From assembly GCA_947570135.1 (NCBI GenBank), contig CANOTP010000001.1, positions 360,801 to 424,800 on the forward strand: a stretch of 64,000 nt of DNA, written 5' to 3'. Numbering within the stretch: the stretch's first letter is position 1; every line of letters starts with the position of its first letter. This document shows positions 23,956 to 33,837 of the stretch, piece by piece. The notes under the pieces are model-generated. The model was not told the origin of the DNA. It saw only the letters and a list, made by a program, of their open reading frames with translations, and searched no databases. Both the position numbers and the translations under genes were made by a program. The DNA comes from an uncultured Candidatus Melainabacteria bacterium (GTDB lineage Bacteria; Cyanobacteriota; Vampirovibrionia; Gastranaerophilales; Gastranaerophilaceae).

Positions 23956-24429
23956 ATGTTAGAATTTAATGCCACATTTTTAGTTGCAATGTTTAGTTTT
24001 GTTGTGTTCATTCTTATTATGAACGCGATATTTTACAATCCTATTTTAAGGATTATAAGGCAGCGCGAGGATTATATAAACTCAAATTATGAAGATGTAA
24101 AACGATTTGATGCTTCAACCAAAGAGTTTACTGATACTCGCAGTGCAAAACTTGAACAAACTCAAAAAGAATGCAGGCATGATATCAGACAAATCGTGTC
24201 ACAGGCTCACGCTCTGGCTAATGACAAAATAAGCGCCGCTCGTGAAAATTCAAAAAACATAGTAAAACAAAAAAAAGAAGCGCTTATAAGTGAAGGTGAA
24301 AATCTTAAAAACACGGTTAAAGATACCGTAGTAAGCGATTTGGCATCAAAAATCACCTCAAAACTCCTTGGGGAAGATATTAATATCGCAGATTTTGACA
24401 GAGAAGCAGTAAACAGGGTAATGGATTAG
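23956..24429 (+). CDS. atpG: ATP synthase subunit b'
   Basis: 157 residues: one N-terminal membrane helix (FLVAMFSFVVFILIMNAIFY) followed by a long charged coiled coil. Together with the next gene it gives two different b-type stator subunits. This b/b' arrangement is known from cyanobacteria, plastids and some photosynthetic bacteria, and supports the suggested taxonomy. Cyanobacterial nomenclature calls b' atpG; the gamma gene, sometimes also called atpG, is at 27029. Confidence 0.85.
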   Translation: MLEFNATFLVAMFSFVVFILIMNAIFYNPILRIIRQREDYINSNYEDVKRFDASTKEFTDTRSAKLEQTQKECRHDIRQIVSQAHALANDKISAARENSKNIVKQKKEALISEGENLKNTVKDTVVSDLASKITSKLLGEDINIADFDREAVNRVMD

Positions 24430-24431
24430 TT

Positions 24432-24941
24432 ATGCAGGAATTTGTTTCAGTTTTTAAATATATACTTCAATCAAATGTCATCAACTTTATATTAATGTTG
24501 GTTGTTTTGGGGTTGATTGTTAAAAAGTTGAACCTTGGAAAATCGTTTGATGAGTCAATTTCTGTTGTAGAATGCGGAATTAAAAAATCTGATGAGGAAA
24601 AAACTGCTTCGCAAAGCAAGTTAAAAGAAGCAAAAGCCCTTATTGACAGGTTACCTGAGGATGTTGCAGAGCTTAAAAAAGCAGCAGAAGAAAAAGGTGA
24701 AATTTTTAAGTCGGAAATTGAAGGTAATGCGCAAAAATCTATTTTAAGTTTTGAAAAAAATATTGACGCAACGCTTGATGTTGAAGAAAAGAAGATTTCA
24801 AATGTATTGACAGATAAAACTATAGCCGCATCGGTTGAACTTGCAAAAGTGCAAATTCAGCGCTTGCTAAATGAAAATCCAGAACTTCATAACAAATTTA
24901 TATCAGACAGTTTGGATGAATTAGATAAGGTGAAATTATAA
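24432..24941 (+). CDS. atpF: ATP synthase subunit b
   Basis: 169 residues. The N-terminal membrane helix (VINFILMLVVLGLIVKKLNLG) and long coiled coil form the peripheral stalk with b'. It starts 2 nt after the b' stop and ends by overlapping the delta start by one base. Sequence is poorly conserved but position and layout are clear. Confidence 0.88.
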   Translation: MQEFVSVFKYILQSNVINFILMLVVLGLIVKKLNLGKSFDESISVVECGIKKSDEEKTASQSKLKEAKALIDRLPEDVAELKKAAEEKGEIFKSEIEGNAQKSILSFEKNIDATLDVEEKKISNVLTDKTIAASVELAKVQIQRLLNENPELHNKFISDSLDELDKVKL

Positions 24942-25492
24942 TGATTAAAGATACAGATAAAATATCAATGATTTCAAAAATTTATGCGGATGCTCTTTTT
25001 AATACGGCAGCCGAAACAAACTCGTTTGAACTGTATAAAACTCAGTTAGCTCAAGTTCTGGAAGTGCTGAAGTCTTCTGATGATTTGCGAATCGTTGCCG
25101 CAAATTCTTCAATTTCACTAATTAAAAAGATTGAAATATTTAAGGCTGTTTTCGGCGGAAAAATTGATGAAAAATTATTAAATTTTTTATTTGTTTTACT
25201 TGAAAAAGGACGATTTGATGATTTGAAATCAATATATAAATCGTTTGAAGAAAAAATTGCACAAAAGGCTAATTTAAAAGTTGTCGAAGTCTTTTCTCCG
25301 ATTGAATTGAACTTTGAAAATAAGTCAAATGTTTTATTTAAACTGGAACATAAGCTTAATTGTGAGGTTGTTCCTGTATGGAAGATTGACGAATCGCTTA
25401 TTGCGGGACTTGCTTTTAAATTTGACGATACGGTTATTGATACAAGTATAAAAGCAAAATTAAAAGATTTAGGAAAGAATATTACAAGATAG
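24941..25492 (+). CDS. atpH: ATP synthase subunit delta
   Basis: 183 residues. The N-terminal six-helix bundle begins SKIYADALFNTAAE, and the C-terminal part (VFSPIELNFENKSNVLFKL, then IDESLIAGLAFKFDDTVID) matches the OSCP/delta family ending GGxxxxxxDxxxDxSxxxxL. It joins the stator to the top of alpha3beta3. Coupled to atpF by a 1-nt overlap. Confidence 0.92.
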   Translation: MIKDTDKISMISKIYADALFNTAAETNSFELYKTQLAQVLEVLKSSDDLRIVAANSSISLIKKIEIFKAVFGGKIDEKLLNFLFVLLEKGRFDDLKSIYKSFEEKIAQKANLKVVEVFSPIELNFENKSNVLFKLEHKLNCEVVPVWKIDESLIAGLAFKFDDTVIDTSIKAKLKDLGKNITR

Positions 25493-25507
25493 AAGGGAAA
25501 TTACATT

Positions 25508-27019
25508 ATGGTATTAATTAAACCTGATGAAATCAGCTCAATAATAAAAGATAAGATAGATAATTATGAACTTCAAACAGAAGTTGCAAATACAGGTACC
25601 GTACTGGAAGCAGGTGACGGTATTACAAGGGTTTACGGGTTGAGAAGCGTTATGTCAAACGAGCTTGTTCAATTTGAAGACGGGTTAGGCACTTTAGGTA
25701 TTGCAATGAACCTTGAAGAAGATAACGTCGGGGTTGTTGTTTTGGGTGATTGTACACATATTAAAGAAGGTACAATTGTAAAAACTACGGGTAAAATCGC
25801 GTCAGTTCCTGTTGGCGACGGACTTATCGGAAGAATTGTTGACCCTACGGGAAAACCGTTAGATGGTAAAGGTGAAATCCCTTTTTCTAAAATCAGACCT
25901 ATTGAGCGTGTGGCACCGGGGATTGTTACAAGAAAATCAGTTCATGAGCCGCTGCAAACAGGTTTAACCTCGATTGATGCTTTGACACCAATTGGCAGAG
26001 GTCAGCGTGAACTGATTATCGGTGACCGTCAGACAGGTAAAACGGCTATTGCGATTGATACGATTATCAATCAAAAGGGTAAGGATGTTATTTGTATTTA
26101 TGTTGCAATCGGGCAAAAAGCCTCAACTGTTGCACATTTAGCTAAAACTTTGGAAGATCACGGAGCAATGGCTTATTCAATTATTGTATCATCAACCGCG
26201 AATGAATCAGCTCCGCTTCAATATATTGCACCGTTTGCGGGTGTCGCAATCGGGGAAGAATTTATGGAACAGGGTAAGTCTGTTTTGATTGTTTATGATG
26301 ATTTGTCAAAACACGCTCAAGCTTACCGTGCGATGAGTTTATTGTTAAAAAGACCGCCTGGACGTGAAGCTTACCCTGGAGATGTATTCTATCTTCACTC
26401 AAGACTTTTAGAGCGTGCCGTTAAATTGAATGATGAACTTGGTGGCGGAAGTATTACTGCGCTGCCGATTATCGAAACTCAGGCAGGGGATGTTTCAGCG
26501 TACATTCCGACAAACGTAATTTCTATTACGGACGGTCAGATTTTCTTAGAATCTAACGCGTTTAATGCAGGGATAAGACCTGCAATTAATGCAGGGATTT
26601 CGGTTTCTCGTGTCGGAGGTGCCGCACAAACTAAAGCTATTAAGCAGGTTGCGGGAAAACTTCGTCTTGATTTGGCTCAGTATCGTGAACTTGAAGCATT
26701 TGCTCAATTCGCGTCAGACTTAGACGCATCAACCAAGAAACAATTATTACGCGGTCAAAAGTTAACAGAGGTTCTGAAACAGCCTCAATATAATCCGCTG
26801 AGTGTTGCAGAACAGGTTTCAATATTGTTTGCCGCAAACGAAGGTGTTTTGGATGATATTGAAAACTCAAATATTGCAAGATTTAAGAAAGAATGGTTTG
26901 TTTACTTTAATGCAAACTTTTCTGATTTGGCACTACGATTGAACGAGGGTTCAGCTTTATCCGATGATGATAAAAAAGCGTTAATGGATGGACTTGCAAG
27001 TTTTAAAAGTACTTTTTAA
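25508..27019 (+). CDS. atpA: ATP synthase subunit alpha
   Basis: 503 residues, standard length. The P-loop GDRQTGKTA (about 170-178), the [11 protein letters not shown] segment and the alpha signature [17 protein letters not shown] are intact. Non-catalytic nucleotide-binding subunit of F1. It is followed by gamma at 10 nt; beta and epsilon are absent from the window, as in cyanobacteria, where they form a separate operon. Confidence 0.97.
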   Translation: MVLIKPDEISSIIKDKIDNYELQTEVANTGTVLEAGDGITRVYGLRSVMSNELVQFEDGLGTLGIAMNLEEDNVGVVVLGDCTHIKEGTIVKTTGKIASVPVGDGLIGRIVDPTGKPLDGKGEIPFSKIRPIERVAPGIVTRKSVHEPLQTGLTSIDALTPIGRGQRELIIGDRQTGKTAIAIDTIINQKGKDVICIYVAIGQKASTVAHLAKTLEDHGAMAYSIIVSSTANESAPLQYIAPFAGVAIGEEFMEQGKSVLIVYDDLSKHAQAYRAMSLLLKRPPGREAYPGDVFYLHSRLLERAVKLNDELGGGSITALPIIETQAGDVSAYIPTNVISITDGQIFLESNAFNAGIRPAINAGISVSRVGGAAQTKAIKQVAGKLRLDLAQYRELEAFAQFASDLDASTKKQLLRGQKLTEVLKQPQYNPLSVAEQVSILFAANEGVLDDIENSNIARFKKEWFVYFNANFSDLALRLNEGSALSDDDKKALMDGLASFKSTF

Positions 27020-27028
27020 AGGTAGAAT

Positions 27029-27958
27029 ATGGCGAATTTGAGAGATATAAAAAATAGAATACAGAGTGTTGAGAGCACAAAAAAAATTACGCGAGCGATG
27101 AAAATGGTCGCGGCCGCAAAGGTTAAAAAATCCGAAACTGCAGTAAAATCAGCTCGCCCGTATACTCGTGAGCTTGTAGGAATGTTTCAGAAACTCTTAA
27201 ATTCCGTTACCGAATACAGCAAAGAAACACTTAAAATTAAGTCTGCAATTGATGATTATCCCGCACTTTTAGATAAACGAGAGGTAAAAAACGTAGGGCT
27301 TCTTGTAATTACTTCAAATAAGGGTTTGGCAGGAGCTTATAACGCTAATGTTGTTCGAGATACTTTAAAACGAATTAAAGAATATAAAGAACAGGGGATT
27401 GAAACTTATTTGTTTGTTGCAGGGCAAAAGGGCATTTCAGCGTTGCGTAAAAAATGCCAGATTTTAGGCTGTCCGATTGTTAAAAAGTATTATGCGGCAG
27501 TCGATACCCCTTCACCTATGGAGGCCCGTGAAATTGCCGAAGATATGGCAGAATTCTATGTTCATCATAAAATCGATAAAGTTGAAATCGTCACAACTCG
27601 ATTTAAAAATATGATGACTTATTTTGTTGAAGACTGGCAGGTTTTGCCTGTTGTCGGGGTTGTAGATATTCACGACAGAATCACTGATGAAAATTTAGAA
27701 CCGTTAATGGAATTTTATCCTGATATGCATCATATTTTACAAAAAATTGTTCCGATGTATATGACAAACATTTTCTATCAGGCACTGTTGGAAGCTCAGG
27801 CAAGTGAACTTGCATCACGTATGACTGCGATGTCTGCAGCTACAACAAATGCTGAAAAAATGATTCATGATTTGTCAATTCAGTATAACAAAACCCGACA
27901 AACTGCGATTACGCAAGAAATTATTGAAGTAGTTTCAGGTGCTAATTCACTCGGATAA
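27029..27958 (+). CDS. atpC: ATP synthase subunit gamma
   Basis: 309 residues. The N-terminus (MANLRDIKNRIQSVESTKKITRAMKMVA, shown here only by its beginning and end MANLRDI/AMKMVA) and the C-terminal helix ending RQTAITQEIIEVVSGA are diagnostic for the rotor shaft. There is a modest insertion around residues 195-235, where plant and cyanobacterial gamma subunits also carry extra sequence, but no redox Cys pair is seen. Last gene of the operon; it meets the convergent gene at 27959 with no gap. It is called atpC in cyanobacteria and atpG in other bacteria. Confidence 0.93.
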   Translation: MANLRDIKNRIQSVESTKKITRAMKMVAAAKVKKSETAVKSARPYTRELVGMFQKLLNSVTEYSKETLKIKSAIDDYPALLDKREVKNVGLLVITSNKGLAGAYNANVVRDTLKRIKEYKEQGIETYLFVAGQKGISALRKKCQILGCPIVKKYYAAVDTPSPMEAREIAEDMAEFYVHHKIDKVEIVTTRFKNMMTYFVEDWQVLPVVGVVDIHDRITDENLEPLMEFYPDMHHILQKIVPMYMTNIFYQALLEAQASELASRMTAMSAATTNAEKMIHDLSIQYNKTRQTAITQEIIEVVSGANSLG

Positions 27959-29638
27959 TTATTGATGAATCATTTTATAGCCTGTGAAGTTATTTAAGCT
28001 TTTTGCATAAGCTGTAGTTTGCTTATCTTGAACCTGGCTTTCTTGCTGTTGTGCAGCATTTTGTTTTGCCATACGGCGTTTAGTCAGGTAAATATTCAGT
28101 TTTGGAATACCTGTACCAAGAACGATACCTGAGTATGCGTAACCTGCAAGTTGAGCAAGTGTTAAGTATCCTAATTGTTTCTTAGCCGCGTGACCTTTTG
28201 GTAAGGCTTTTATCATTTCTGTTAAGCTTAAAGCTTTACCTTGTTTAGTAAATGCTTTTTTACCAAGAACTGAGTGAAGAACTTCTTCTCGTGTTTTTAA
28301 TGAAGAGTTTTTCAACCAATTAATTAAGCCTTTGCCGTCACGTTTTACAAGAGATTTATCCAAACCTTGAGCTACAAGTTTTTGGACAAAGTTACCTAAG
28401 ATTAACCAGTTTGCAAATCCTAAAGTATCTTTAATTGTAGATTCTGTTAATTCGTTATCGTTTCTTGAAGCTAAGAATCTTGACATAATTGTAATACCGT
28501 AGATAAACTTAAATTGTTTAATCGTAGGTGAAAATCCTTTAAATTGAAGCGCTTCACCTAATAATTTAGGATTTTTGATAAGTTTAAGCGGATTTTCTAT
28601 TGTAGCAAGAACGCCAGTACCAAACAGAGCTGCAACACCTGCTTTTTTAGCTTTAAATTTAGCAGATTTGTCTTCTTCACCGCCGCCTACAAAACCACTG
28701 TTTCCTGTTTTCTTTTTGGTTATATACATATTAAGCGGCTGAGCAGAAACCCCGACGGCTGACGCGATACCTATACCGACAAGTGAGCGGTTTTTGTTCA
28801 TTGTCTTGATAGATCTTAAGAATGCGTTTTGAGTATAATCTGCGGTGTTTTCAAATGCTTCTTTAACTTTTTGTTTAGTGAAGATTTTAGGTAATTTGTA
28901 AGCATTTTCAACGATATAATCAATAGAATATCTTGATTCGCTTGCGGTTGCGCCTGCTTCTGGAACTATCCTAAATCCGTTTCCGATACCTTCAACAGAA
29001 GATCTCAGGATACTTCTTACATTATATTCTGCATCTTTACTGATTTTTTTGCCGTTAGCATTAATTTCTTGTTCAAGAATTTGAGCTGCTTTTTTAATTT
29101 CATCCGTTCCAAAGTTTTTCCATTCACCGTTAGAGGTTTGAACTTGATATCTTGAAAGTACTTGAGTTAAATGATCTTCAAGCGGATTTGATTTTTTAAT
29201 TGCTTGAGTAAAGATTTTACCCTGCATATCAAGTGTTTCGGCATCGGCGAATATTGAATGAGCTTTTATGCTGTCTTTACCAAGTCCGTAACTTCTGTTA
29301 AGGGCAGCTGCCAGTGCCATACCTGCCGCTGTTCCGTATAATCCGACAGAAGAGTGGTTTGTAGTACCCAAACCTTCTCTGCGCATTGTTTCAAAACCTG
29401 CATCAGCACCGCGTCCGAAGTCTGTTGCCGTTCTTGGAACTACCATAAAACCTAAGTCAACCGCACAAGCACCCCATGCCTGGTTTGTATCCAAAAAGTT
29501 AAGCAGCGGAACAGGGCTGAAACCTGTGAAACTTTGATTTTTCGTAGGGATTGATGTAACCGCGATTCCGTTTTGTTTGTTTCTCGGTTGGATTTGTTTG
29601 ATATTTAATTGATGTTTAATGTCGTTTTCTACTTTCAT
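27959..29638 (-). CDS. large unknown protein, VPRT family, copy B
   Basis: 559 residues. A polar start of about 30 residues leads to NQSFTGFSPVP. Conserved blocks are shared with the neighbour at 29665: VDLGFMVVPRTATDF, GFETMRREGLG, VSAQPLNMYITKK, and RNDNELTESTIKDTLGF. Several hydrophobic stretches (around the VPRT block, a Gly/Ala-rich segment after REGLG, and others near 285, 335 and 495) suggest membrane association. No known enzyme motif is visible. It is the second gene of a two-gene minus-strand operon. Probably a lineage-specific envelope protein; function unknown. Confidence 0.65.
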   Translation of the reverse strand: MKVENDIKHQLNIKQIQPRNKQNGIAVTSIPTKNQSFTGFSPVPLLNFLDTNQAWGACAVDLGFMVVPRTATDFGRGADAGFETMRREGLGTTNHSSVGLYGTAAGMALAAALNRSYGLGKDSIKAHSIFADAETLDMQGKIFTQAIKKSNPLEDHLTQVLSRYQVQTSNGEWKNFGTDEIKKAAQILEQEINANGKKISKDAEYNVRSILRSSVEGIGNGFRIVPEAGATASESRYSIDYIVENAYKLPKIFTKQKVKEAFENTADYTQNAFLRSIKTMNKNRSLVGIGIASAVGVSAQPLNMYITKKKTGNSGFVGGGEEDKSAKFKAKKAGVAALFGTGVLATIENPLKLIKNPKLLGEALQFKGFSPTIKQFKFIYGITIMSRFLASRNDNELTESTIKDTLGFANWLILGNFVQKLVAQGLDKSLVKRDGKGLINWLKNSSLKTREEVLHSVLGKKAFTKQGKALSLTEMIKALPKGHAAKKQLGYLTLAQLAGYAYSGIVLGTGIPKLNIYLTKRRMAKQNAAQQQESQVQDKQTTAYAKSLNNFTGYKMIHQ

Positions 29639-29664
29639 TTATATTCTGCCTTTATATTTCTATT

Positions 29665-31380
29665 CTAATTGAAAAATTGTTTAAATGCTTGTGAGTTTTC
29701 TTTCATCATCTTTTGGGTAAATGTCCCGCTGAATGATTGGGGTTGTTGAGCCAATTTTTCTTGAAGTTTTTGTTCTTTTTTATTTGATTGGGTTCTTGTG
29801 TAAATCGGAATAAATACTCCTAACGAAAGAAGTGAGAATGCCATGCTGCCTAATTGGCAGATTGCTCTTAAGTTTTTGGCTTTTACTCTTGTTGCCTGGT
29901 TAGCTATTACACTTAACTCATCTGTTGATTTCATTTTAGTATGTTTTGCCCAGTGCCAGAATTTTTGAAGAACATTTGCACCGTCTTTTTTCGGAGTAAG
30001 AACATTAATAAGTTTAATTCCGTCTTTGTTATGTTTTTCAAGGTAAGTTGCAATTCCTTTAGCTGCATAATCGCCTAAGAAATAGAAACTTGAGAATGTT
30101 GCGATATCTCTTATTGTGCTTTCGGTTAATTCGTTAGAATCCTCGGATGCTGCAAGACGGCTTGAGAAAGTTGCCGCAGAAATTAATCTTGCCTGATCCA
30201 TAGTAGGGAAGATGTTTTTGAATTGGAACATCTTAAGGCTTGGTCTGTCCATAAGCATAGATAAGCCTGCAGTTGCCCACATCAAAGGTACTGCTACAAA
30301 TTTTTTCGCTGTAAGTTTAGCTTTTTCTTCAGGAGTAAGAATTCTTTCTTTATCATCGTTATAAATAGGAGCGCCTTTTTTACCTGCGATTTTATGTGTA
30401 ATCCATCTGTTAATCGGTTGAGCCGCTATTGCAAGCGGAATGATTAAGCCAAGACCTGATACACTCTTCCAGTTAACAAGTTTTTTAGCTTTAGAAAGAT
30501 ATTTTGCAACATCATCAAGGTTTTGAGCACCTTCTTGAATAAGTCCTTCTTTTGATGCTCCGTGCAAGATATCTCCCGCACTTTCGCAAAGGTGGCTTAA
30601 GCTGCTAGAGAAGAATTTTTTATCGCCTTTGAATCTGATATTTTCAGAAATTCCGCCGGTTTCGACAAGATATCTGTACATGTCTGATGCGTAGCCTGCT
30701 TTTGGATCATCGCTCAGAATTTGGCGGGTCATTTTTCTTATTGCGGCGTTATATTCTTTTTTGTTAGCGAAGATTTCGCTGAATTTTTTCATTCCGCCGT
30801 TTTGAACATCACCGTCAACACCTTCAATGCTGTCAAACATTGTTTTTAAGGTATTAAATACTTTTTCTTCTTTTGTTGCGCCTTGAGCTTGTTTGAAGTA
30901 GTTTTCAACCTGATTAATTGTGTCGCTGTTAGCCCAGCTTCTTGCAAGACTTGATTTCTTGAACATTCCCATTACAGGTCTTTGTAAGACTTTAGCTGCG
31001 CCGTAAACTACGTAACTAGGGATAATACAGTTAATTAAAAGTCCTGAACCTTCACGTCTTAAGGCTTCAAATCCGCCGACAAAGTTTAATTTTCTTTTAG
31101 GTTTTTCATCAGGATTGGCGTCATTATCTTTTTTCTTTGAACCGATAACCGTTTCAAAAGCAGTTCTCGGGACAATTGCTGTGGCTAAATCAATTACGGC
31201 AACATTAAGCATCGGTGATTCTTCACACTTTTGGATACCTTTTACTGACCATTGTCCAAGATTGTTTGCAATCTTTCCAATCCCTGTGAAATTTGTCTGC
31301 CCCTTATTTTGTGCAATATTATATTGCACTTGGGGTTTATTGTTTAATTTTACACTACCTAATTCAACTTTATTTATCAT
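29665..31380 (-). CDS. large unknown protein, VPRT family, copy A
   Basis: 571 residues, paralogous to the gene just downstream. The start has about 28 polar residues and then TNFTGIGKIANNLG. Matching blocks: VIDLATAIVPRTAFE, GGFEALRREGSGLL, IAAQPINRWITHK and EDSNELTESTIRDIATF. The shared ELTESTI(K/R)D block and Q-P-(L/I)-N-x-(Y/W)-I-T are the best family markers. Both look membrane-associated with Lys-rich cytoplasmic-like segments. The short protein at 801 carries only the VVPRT block. No function can be inferred. Confidence 0.65.
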   Translation of the reverse strand: MINKVELGSVKLNNKPQVQYNIAQNKGQTNFTGIGKIANNLGQWSVKGIQKCEESPMLNVAVIDLATAIVPRTAFETVIGSKKKDNDANPDEKPKRKLNFVGGFEALRREGSGLLINCIIPSYVVYGAAKVLQRPVMGMFKKSSLARSWANSDTINQVENYFKQAQGATKEEKVFNTLKTMFDSIEGVDGDVQNGGMKKFSEIFANKKEYNAAIRKMTRQILSDDPKAGYASDMYRYLVETGGISENIRFKGDKKFFSSSLSHLCESAGDILHGASKEGLIQEGAQNLDDVAKYLSKAKKLVNWKSVSGLGLIIPLAIAAQPINRWITHKIAGKKGAPIYNDDKERILTPEEKAKLTAKKFVAVPLMWATAGLSMLMDRPSLKMFQFKNIFPTMDQARLISAATFSSRLAASEDSNELTESTIRDIATFSSFYFLGDYAAKGIATYLEKHNKDGIKLINVLTPKKDGANVLQKFWHWAKHTKMKSTDELSVIANQATRVKAKNLRAICQLGSMAFSLLSLGVFIPIYTRTQSNKKEQKLQEKLAQQPQSFSGTFTQKMMKENSQAFKQFFN

Positions 31381-31795
31381 AATTTTTTATTATATATATG
31401 CCGAATGTTCTTATTATAACCAAAGCACACTTTATTGAAAAGTCCTCAAGATAAAAAATTGCGTAAAAACGCTCAAATGTAAAATTAATGTAAAGATGAA
31501 TTTTTGCATAATTTTATAAAAATAGGATTTTTTAAACGGTTTTTTATTAAAAAATGTATAAAAAACACTTATTTTTTGTCAAAATTTATAAATTTTGAGC
31601 GAAAATTATACAGAAAATATTTGTAAAATTTTGTTAAGTTTTGGATATTAAGGGTGTTTTTGGGGCATAATCTTAAGGAGAATTGATAAACTTTTATAAT
31701 ATTACCTCAAGTAAATACATATTTTATAGTATATCTTCTTGATTATTTTATTATAAAATACAGTTATTAATTGAGGTAAGGCAAGTATAAAAGAA
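31381..31795. other. 415-bp AT-rich intergenic region with a 20-bp perfect palindrome
   Basis: No gene was found. It holds the control regions of two divergent genes. TCAAAATTTATAAATTTTGA (31579-31598) is a perfect palindrome. A 9-bp inverted pair, TTACCTCAA near 31701 and TTGAGGTAA near 31771, could fold the leader of the LCP gene. No DnaA-box cluster was seen, so an origin is not supported. Confidence 0.5.
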
Positions 31796-33172
31796 ATGGT
31801 TAAAATGAAAGAACATAAACGAGGATATACAAAAACCGGGCGCAGGGTAAGAAGATATTCAAACGGTTCTGCTGATAATCCGTTTGAAAGATATGCACAG
31901 GACAGAGGTCGTTCTCAGTCTTCTTTTCGTAAAGCTTTAACATTAATGACAATAATTTTTTTGACGGCAATTCTTGCAATTTTATTGTTTGCAAATAACA
32001 GAGAATTTTTGGATGATAAATTAGGTGAAAATTCGTTTATTTCAACATTTTTATCTAAGTTATCTTTAGGTAATAATTCAAAAGAAAAGCCCGAATTTAA
32101 TCTTCCGTTTGGTTTAAGACGCCAAAACATCTTGCTTTTGGGTGTTGATTCAAACGGTGCGGATTCTGATTTATGGGTCGGTACCAGAACCGATACCATG
32201 ATTTTGTTAAACATTGATCCGAAAACAAAAACTGTTAATGCAATATCTATTCCTCGTGACAGTAAGGTTTACCTGCCAAAGGGTATGGGTGTGCAAAAGA
32301 TTAACGCAGCTCATGCAATCGGCGGTGTTGAAATGACTGTTAAAACCGTTGAAGATACATTGGGTGTTCATATCGATAAATACGTAATGTTCCATGATGA
32401 TGCTGTAAGAGCAATTGTGGGGGCTTTAGGCGGTGTCGATATTTATGTTGAGAAAAATATGAGATATAACGACAATGCCGGTAATCTTCATATTAACTTT
32501 CAAAAAGGAAATCACCATTTAACCGAAAAAGATGCGGTTGAATATTTAAGGTTCAGACATGATGCGTTGGGCGATATCGGAAGAACTCAGCGCCAACAGT
32601 GGTTCTTAAGAGGTTTGCTGGCTGATTTAAAAAAGCCCGAAACTATTGCCAAATTACCTAAAGTCATCTCTGTTGCTCACAAGTACGTTAAAACAGATAT
32701 GTCTTTATATGAAATGACTCAGTATGCAACTTTAGCAAAAAGTTTTAATATGGATAATGTAGAAATTTCAATGCTTCCGGGGGCTCCTAATAAGCACGGG
32801 TACATAAGTTATTGGATTTTAGACCCTGAAAAAACTCAGGAAGTTGTAGATAGATTGATTTATCGTAACAAGCTTGACGGAAGAAAGGAATCGTACAGTG
32901 CAAGTATTATGAGTTCACCTGACAGTGCAACTGAAGCTGCTCAATTGAAAAAAGCCTTGGAATCAGCAGGAATTGAAGTGAGATGCTCAGGTACATTGCG
33001 TTCGGCTCATTCTCAGTTTATAGCACATTCAAAGTATGTTACAACAGATTATTATGCGGAATTAAAGAAAACGGTTCCTGAAGTTAAATCAAGGCAGTTT
33101 GTTTATGATCCTTTAACGTTTATGTGTGCTGCAACTGATTTTACTGTCGTTGTTGCTGGTGAAAATTTATAG
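31796..33172 (+). CDS. LytR-CpsA-Psr family cell-wall ligase
   Basis: 458 residues. A basic cytoplasmic head, one membrane helix (about 46-66), then the LCP catalytic domain: LLLGVDSNG, TRTDTMILLN, ISIPRDSKVYLP, and DIGRTQRQQWFLRGLL, with the conserved Arg and Asp residues that bind pyrophosphate lipids. A C-terminal LytR_C domain occupies about 355-458. LCP enzymes move glycopolymers from undecaprenyl pyrophosphate to peptidoglycan or protein, outside the membrane. An ATG nine bases further in is an alternative start. Confidence 0.9.
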   Translation: MVKMKEHKRGYTKTGRRVRRYSNGSADNPFERYAQDRGRSQSSFRKALTLMTIIFLTAILAILLFANNREFLDDKLGENSFISTFLSKLSLGNNSKEKPEFNLPFGLRRQNILLLGVDSNGADSDLWVGTRTDTMILLNIDPKTKTVNAISIPRDSKVYLPKGMGVQKINAAHAIGGVEMTVKTVEDTLGVHIDKYVMFHDDAVRAIVGALGGVDIYVEKNMRYNDNAGNLHINFQKGNHHLTEKDAVEYLRFRHDALGDIGRTQRQQWFLRGLLADLKKPETIAKLPKVISVAHKYVKTDMSLYEMTQYATLAKSFNMDNVEISMLPGAPNKHGYISYWILDPEKTQEVVDRLIYRNKLDGRKESYSASIMSSPDSATEAAQLKKALESAGIEVRCSGTLRSAHSQFIAHSKYVTTDYYAELKKTVPEVKSRQFVYDPLTFMCAATDFTVVVAGENL

Positions 33173-33183
33173 GAGAATTTTAT

Positions 33184-33825
33184 ATGGTTATGAGTACGAT
33201 TTTAAGTCGGAAAAGTGTCAGAAAATATTCTGATAAGCCGATTAATAATTCGGTTATTGAAAAAATACTTGAAGCAGGACGTTTGGCACCTTCTTGGGTT
33301 AATGTTCAGCCGTGGAAGTTTATTGTTGTAAAAGCCCAGGAAACTAAAGATTTACTGTGTGAAGCTTGCGGCGGGCAAAATCAGGTTAAAAATGCTCAGG
33401 TTGTTATTTGTTGTGTTGCAGATTTTGATTCTTGGAATAAAACTCATTTCGGTAAAGTTTTAGCTCAAAAAGGTTTGGATGATACAACAATTGACGGTAT
33501 TGTAACTTCAAGTCTTTTGAATCCTTCAAATTTAGGAGAATATGAAACTTTGCTAAGAAGTGTTGAACAATTGACTTATGCTGTTTCTTATATGACTTTG
33601 GAAGCTGAAGAACAAGGTGTCGGATGTTGTATCGTCGGTGCTATGGCTAATGAATTAACAAAAACATCTGATGAGATGGCTCAAAAAGTCAAAGAGAAGT
33701 TGGGATTAAATAACAGACAGGTACTTGTAGATTTGTTAACACTCGGTTATGAAGAAAATCCAAAACCAACAAAAAAATTAAGAAAATCCGTAGAAGAAGT
33801 CGTTTTTTACGAAAAAATAAATTAA
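33184..33825 (+). CDS. nitroreductase family protein
   Basis: 213 residues. The N-terminal SRKSVRKYSDKPI and RLAPSWVNVQPWKFIVV are the FMN-binding start of the nitroreductase fold, and LGYEENP near the C-terminus is the second FMN contact. An insertion around residues 60-110 includes three cysteines (CEACGGQ and VVICC). It likely reduces a flavin-accessible substrate with NAD(P)H; the real substrate is unknown. A strong AGGAG site precedes it, 11 nt after the LCP gene. Confidence 0.87.
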   Translation: MVMSTILSRKSVRKYSDKPINNSVIEKILEAGRLAPSWVNVQPWKFIVVKAQETKDLLCEACGGQNQVKNAQVVICCVADFDSWNKTHFGKVLAQKGLDDTTIDGIVTSSLLNPSNLGEYETLLRSVEQLTYAVSYMTLEAEEQGVGCCIVGAMANELTKTSDEMAQKVKEKLGLNNRQVLVDLLTLGYEENPKPTKKLRKSVEEVVFYEKIN

Positions 33826-33837
33826 GGAGAGTTAAGT

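Noticed and set aside
31440..31795. Possible replication origin in the AT-rich gap
   Set aside because: No cluster of DnaA boxes and no dnaA, dnaN or gidA neighbours; only palindromes and low complexity.
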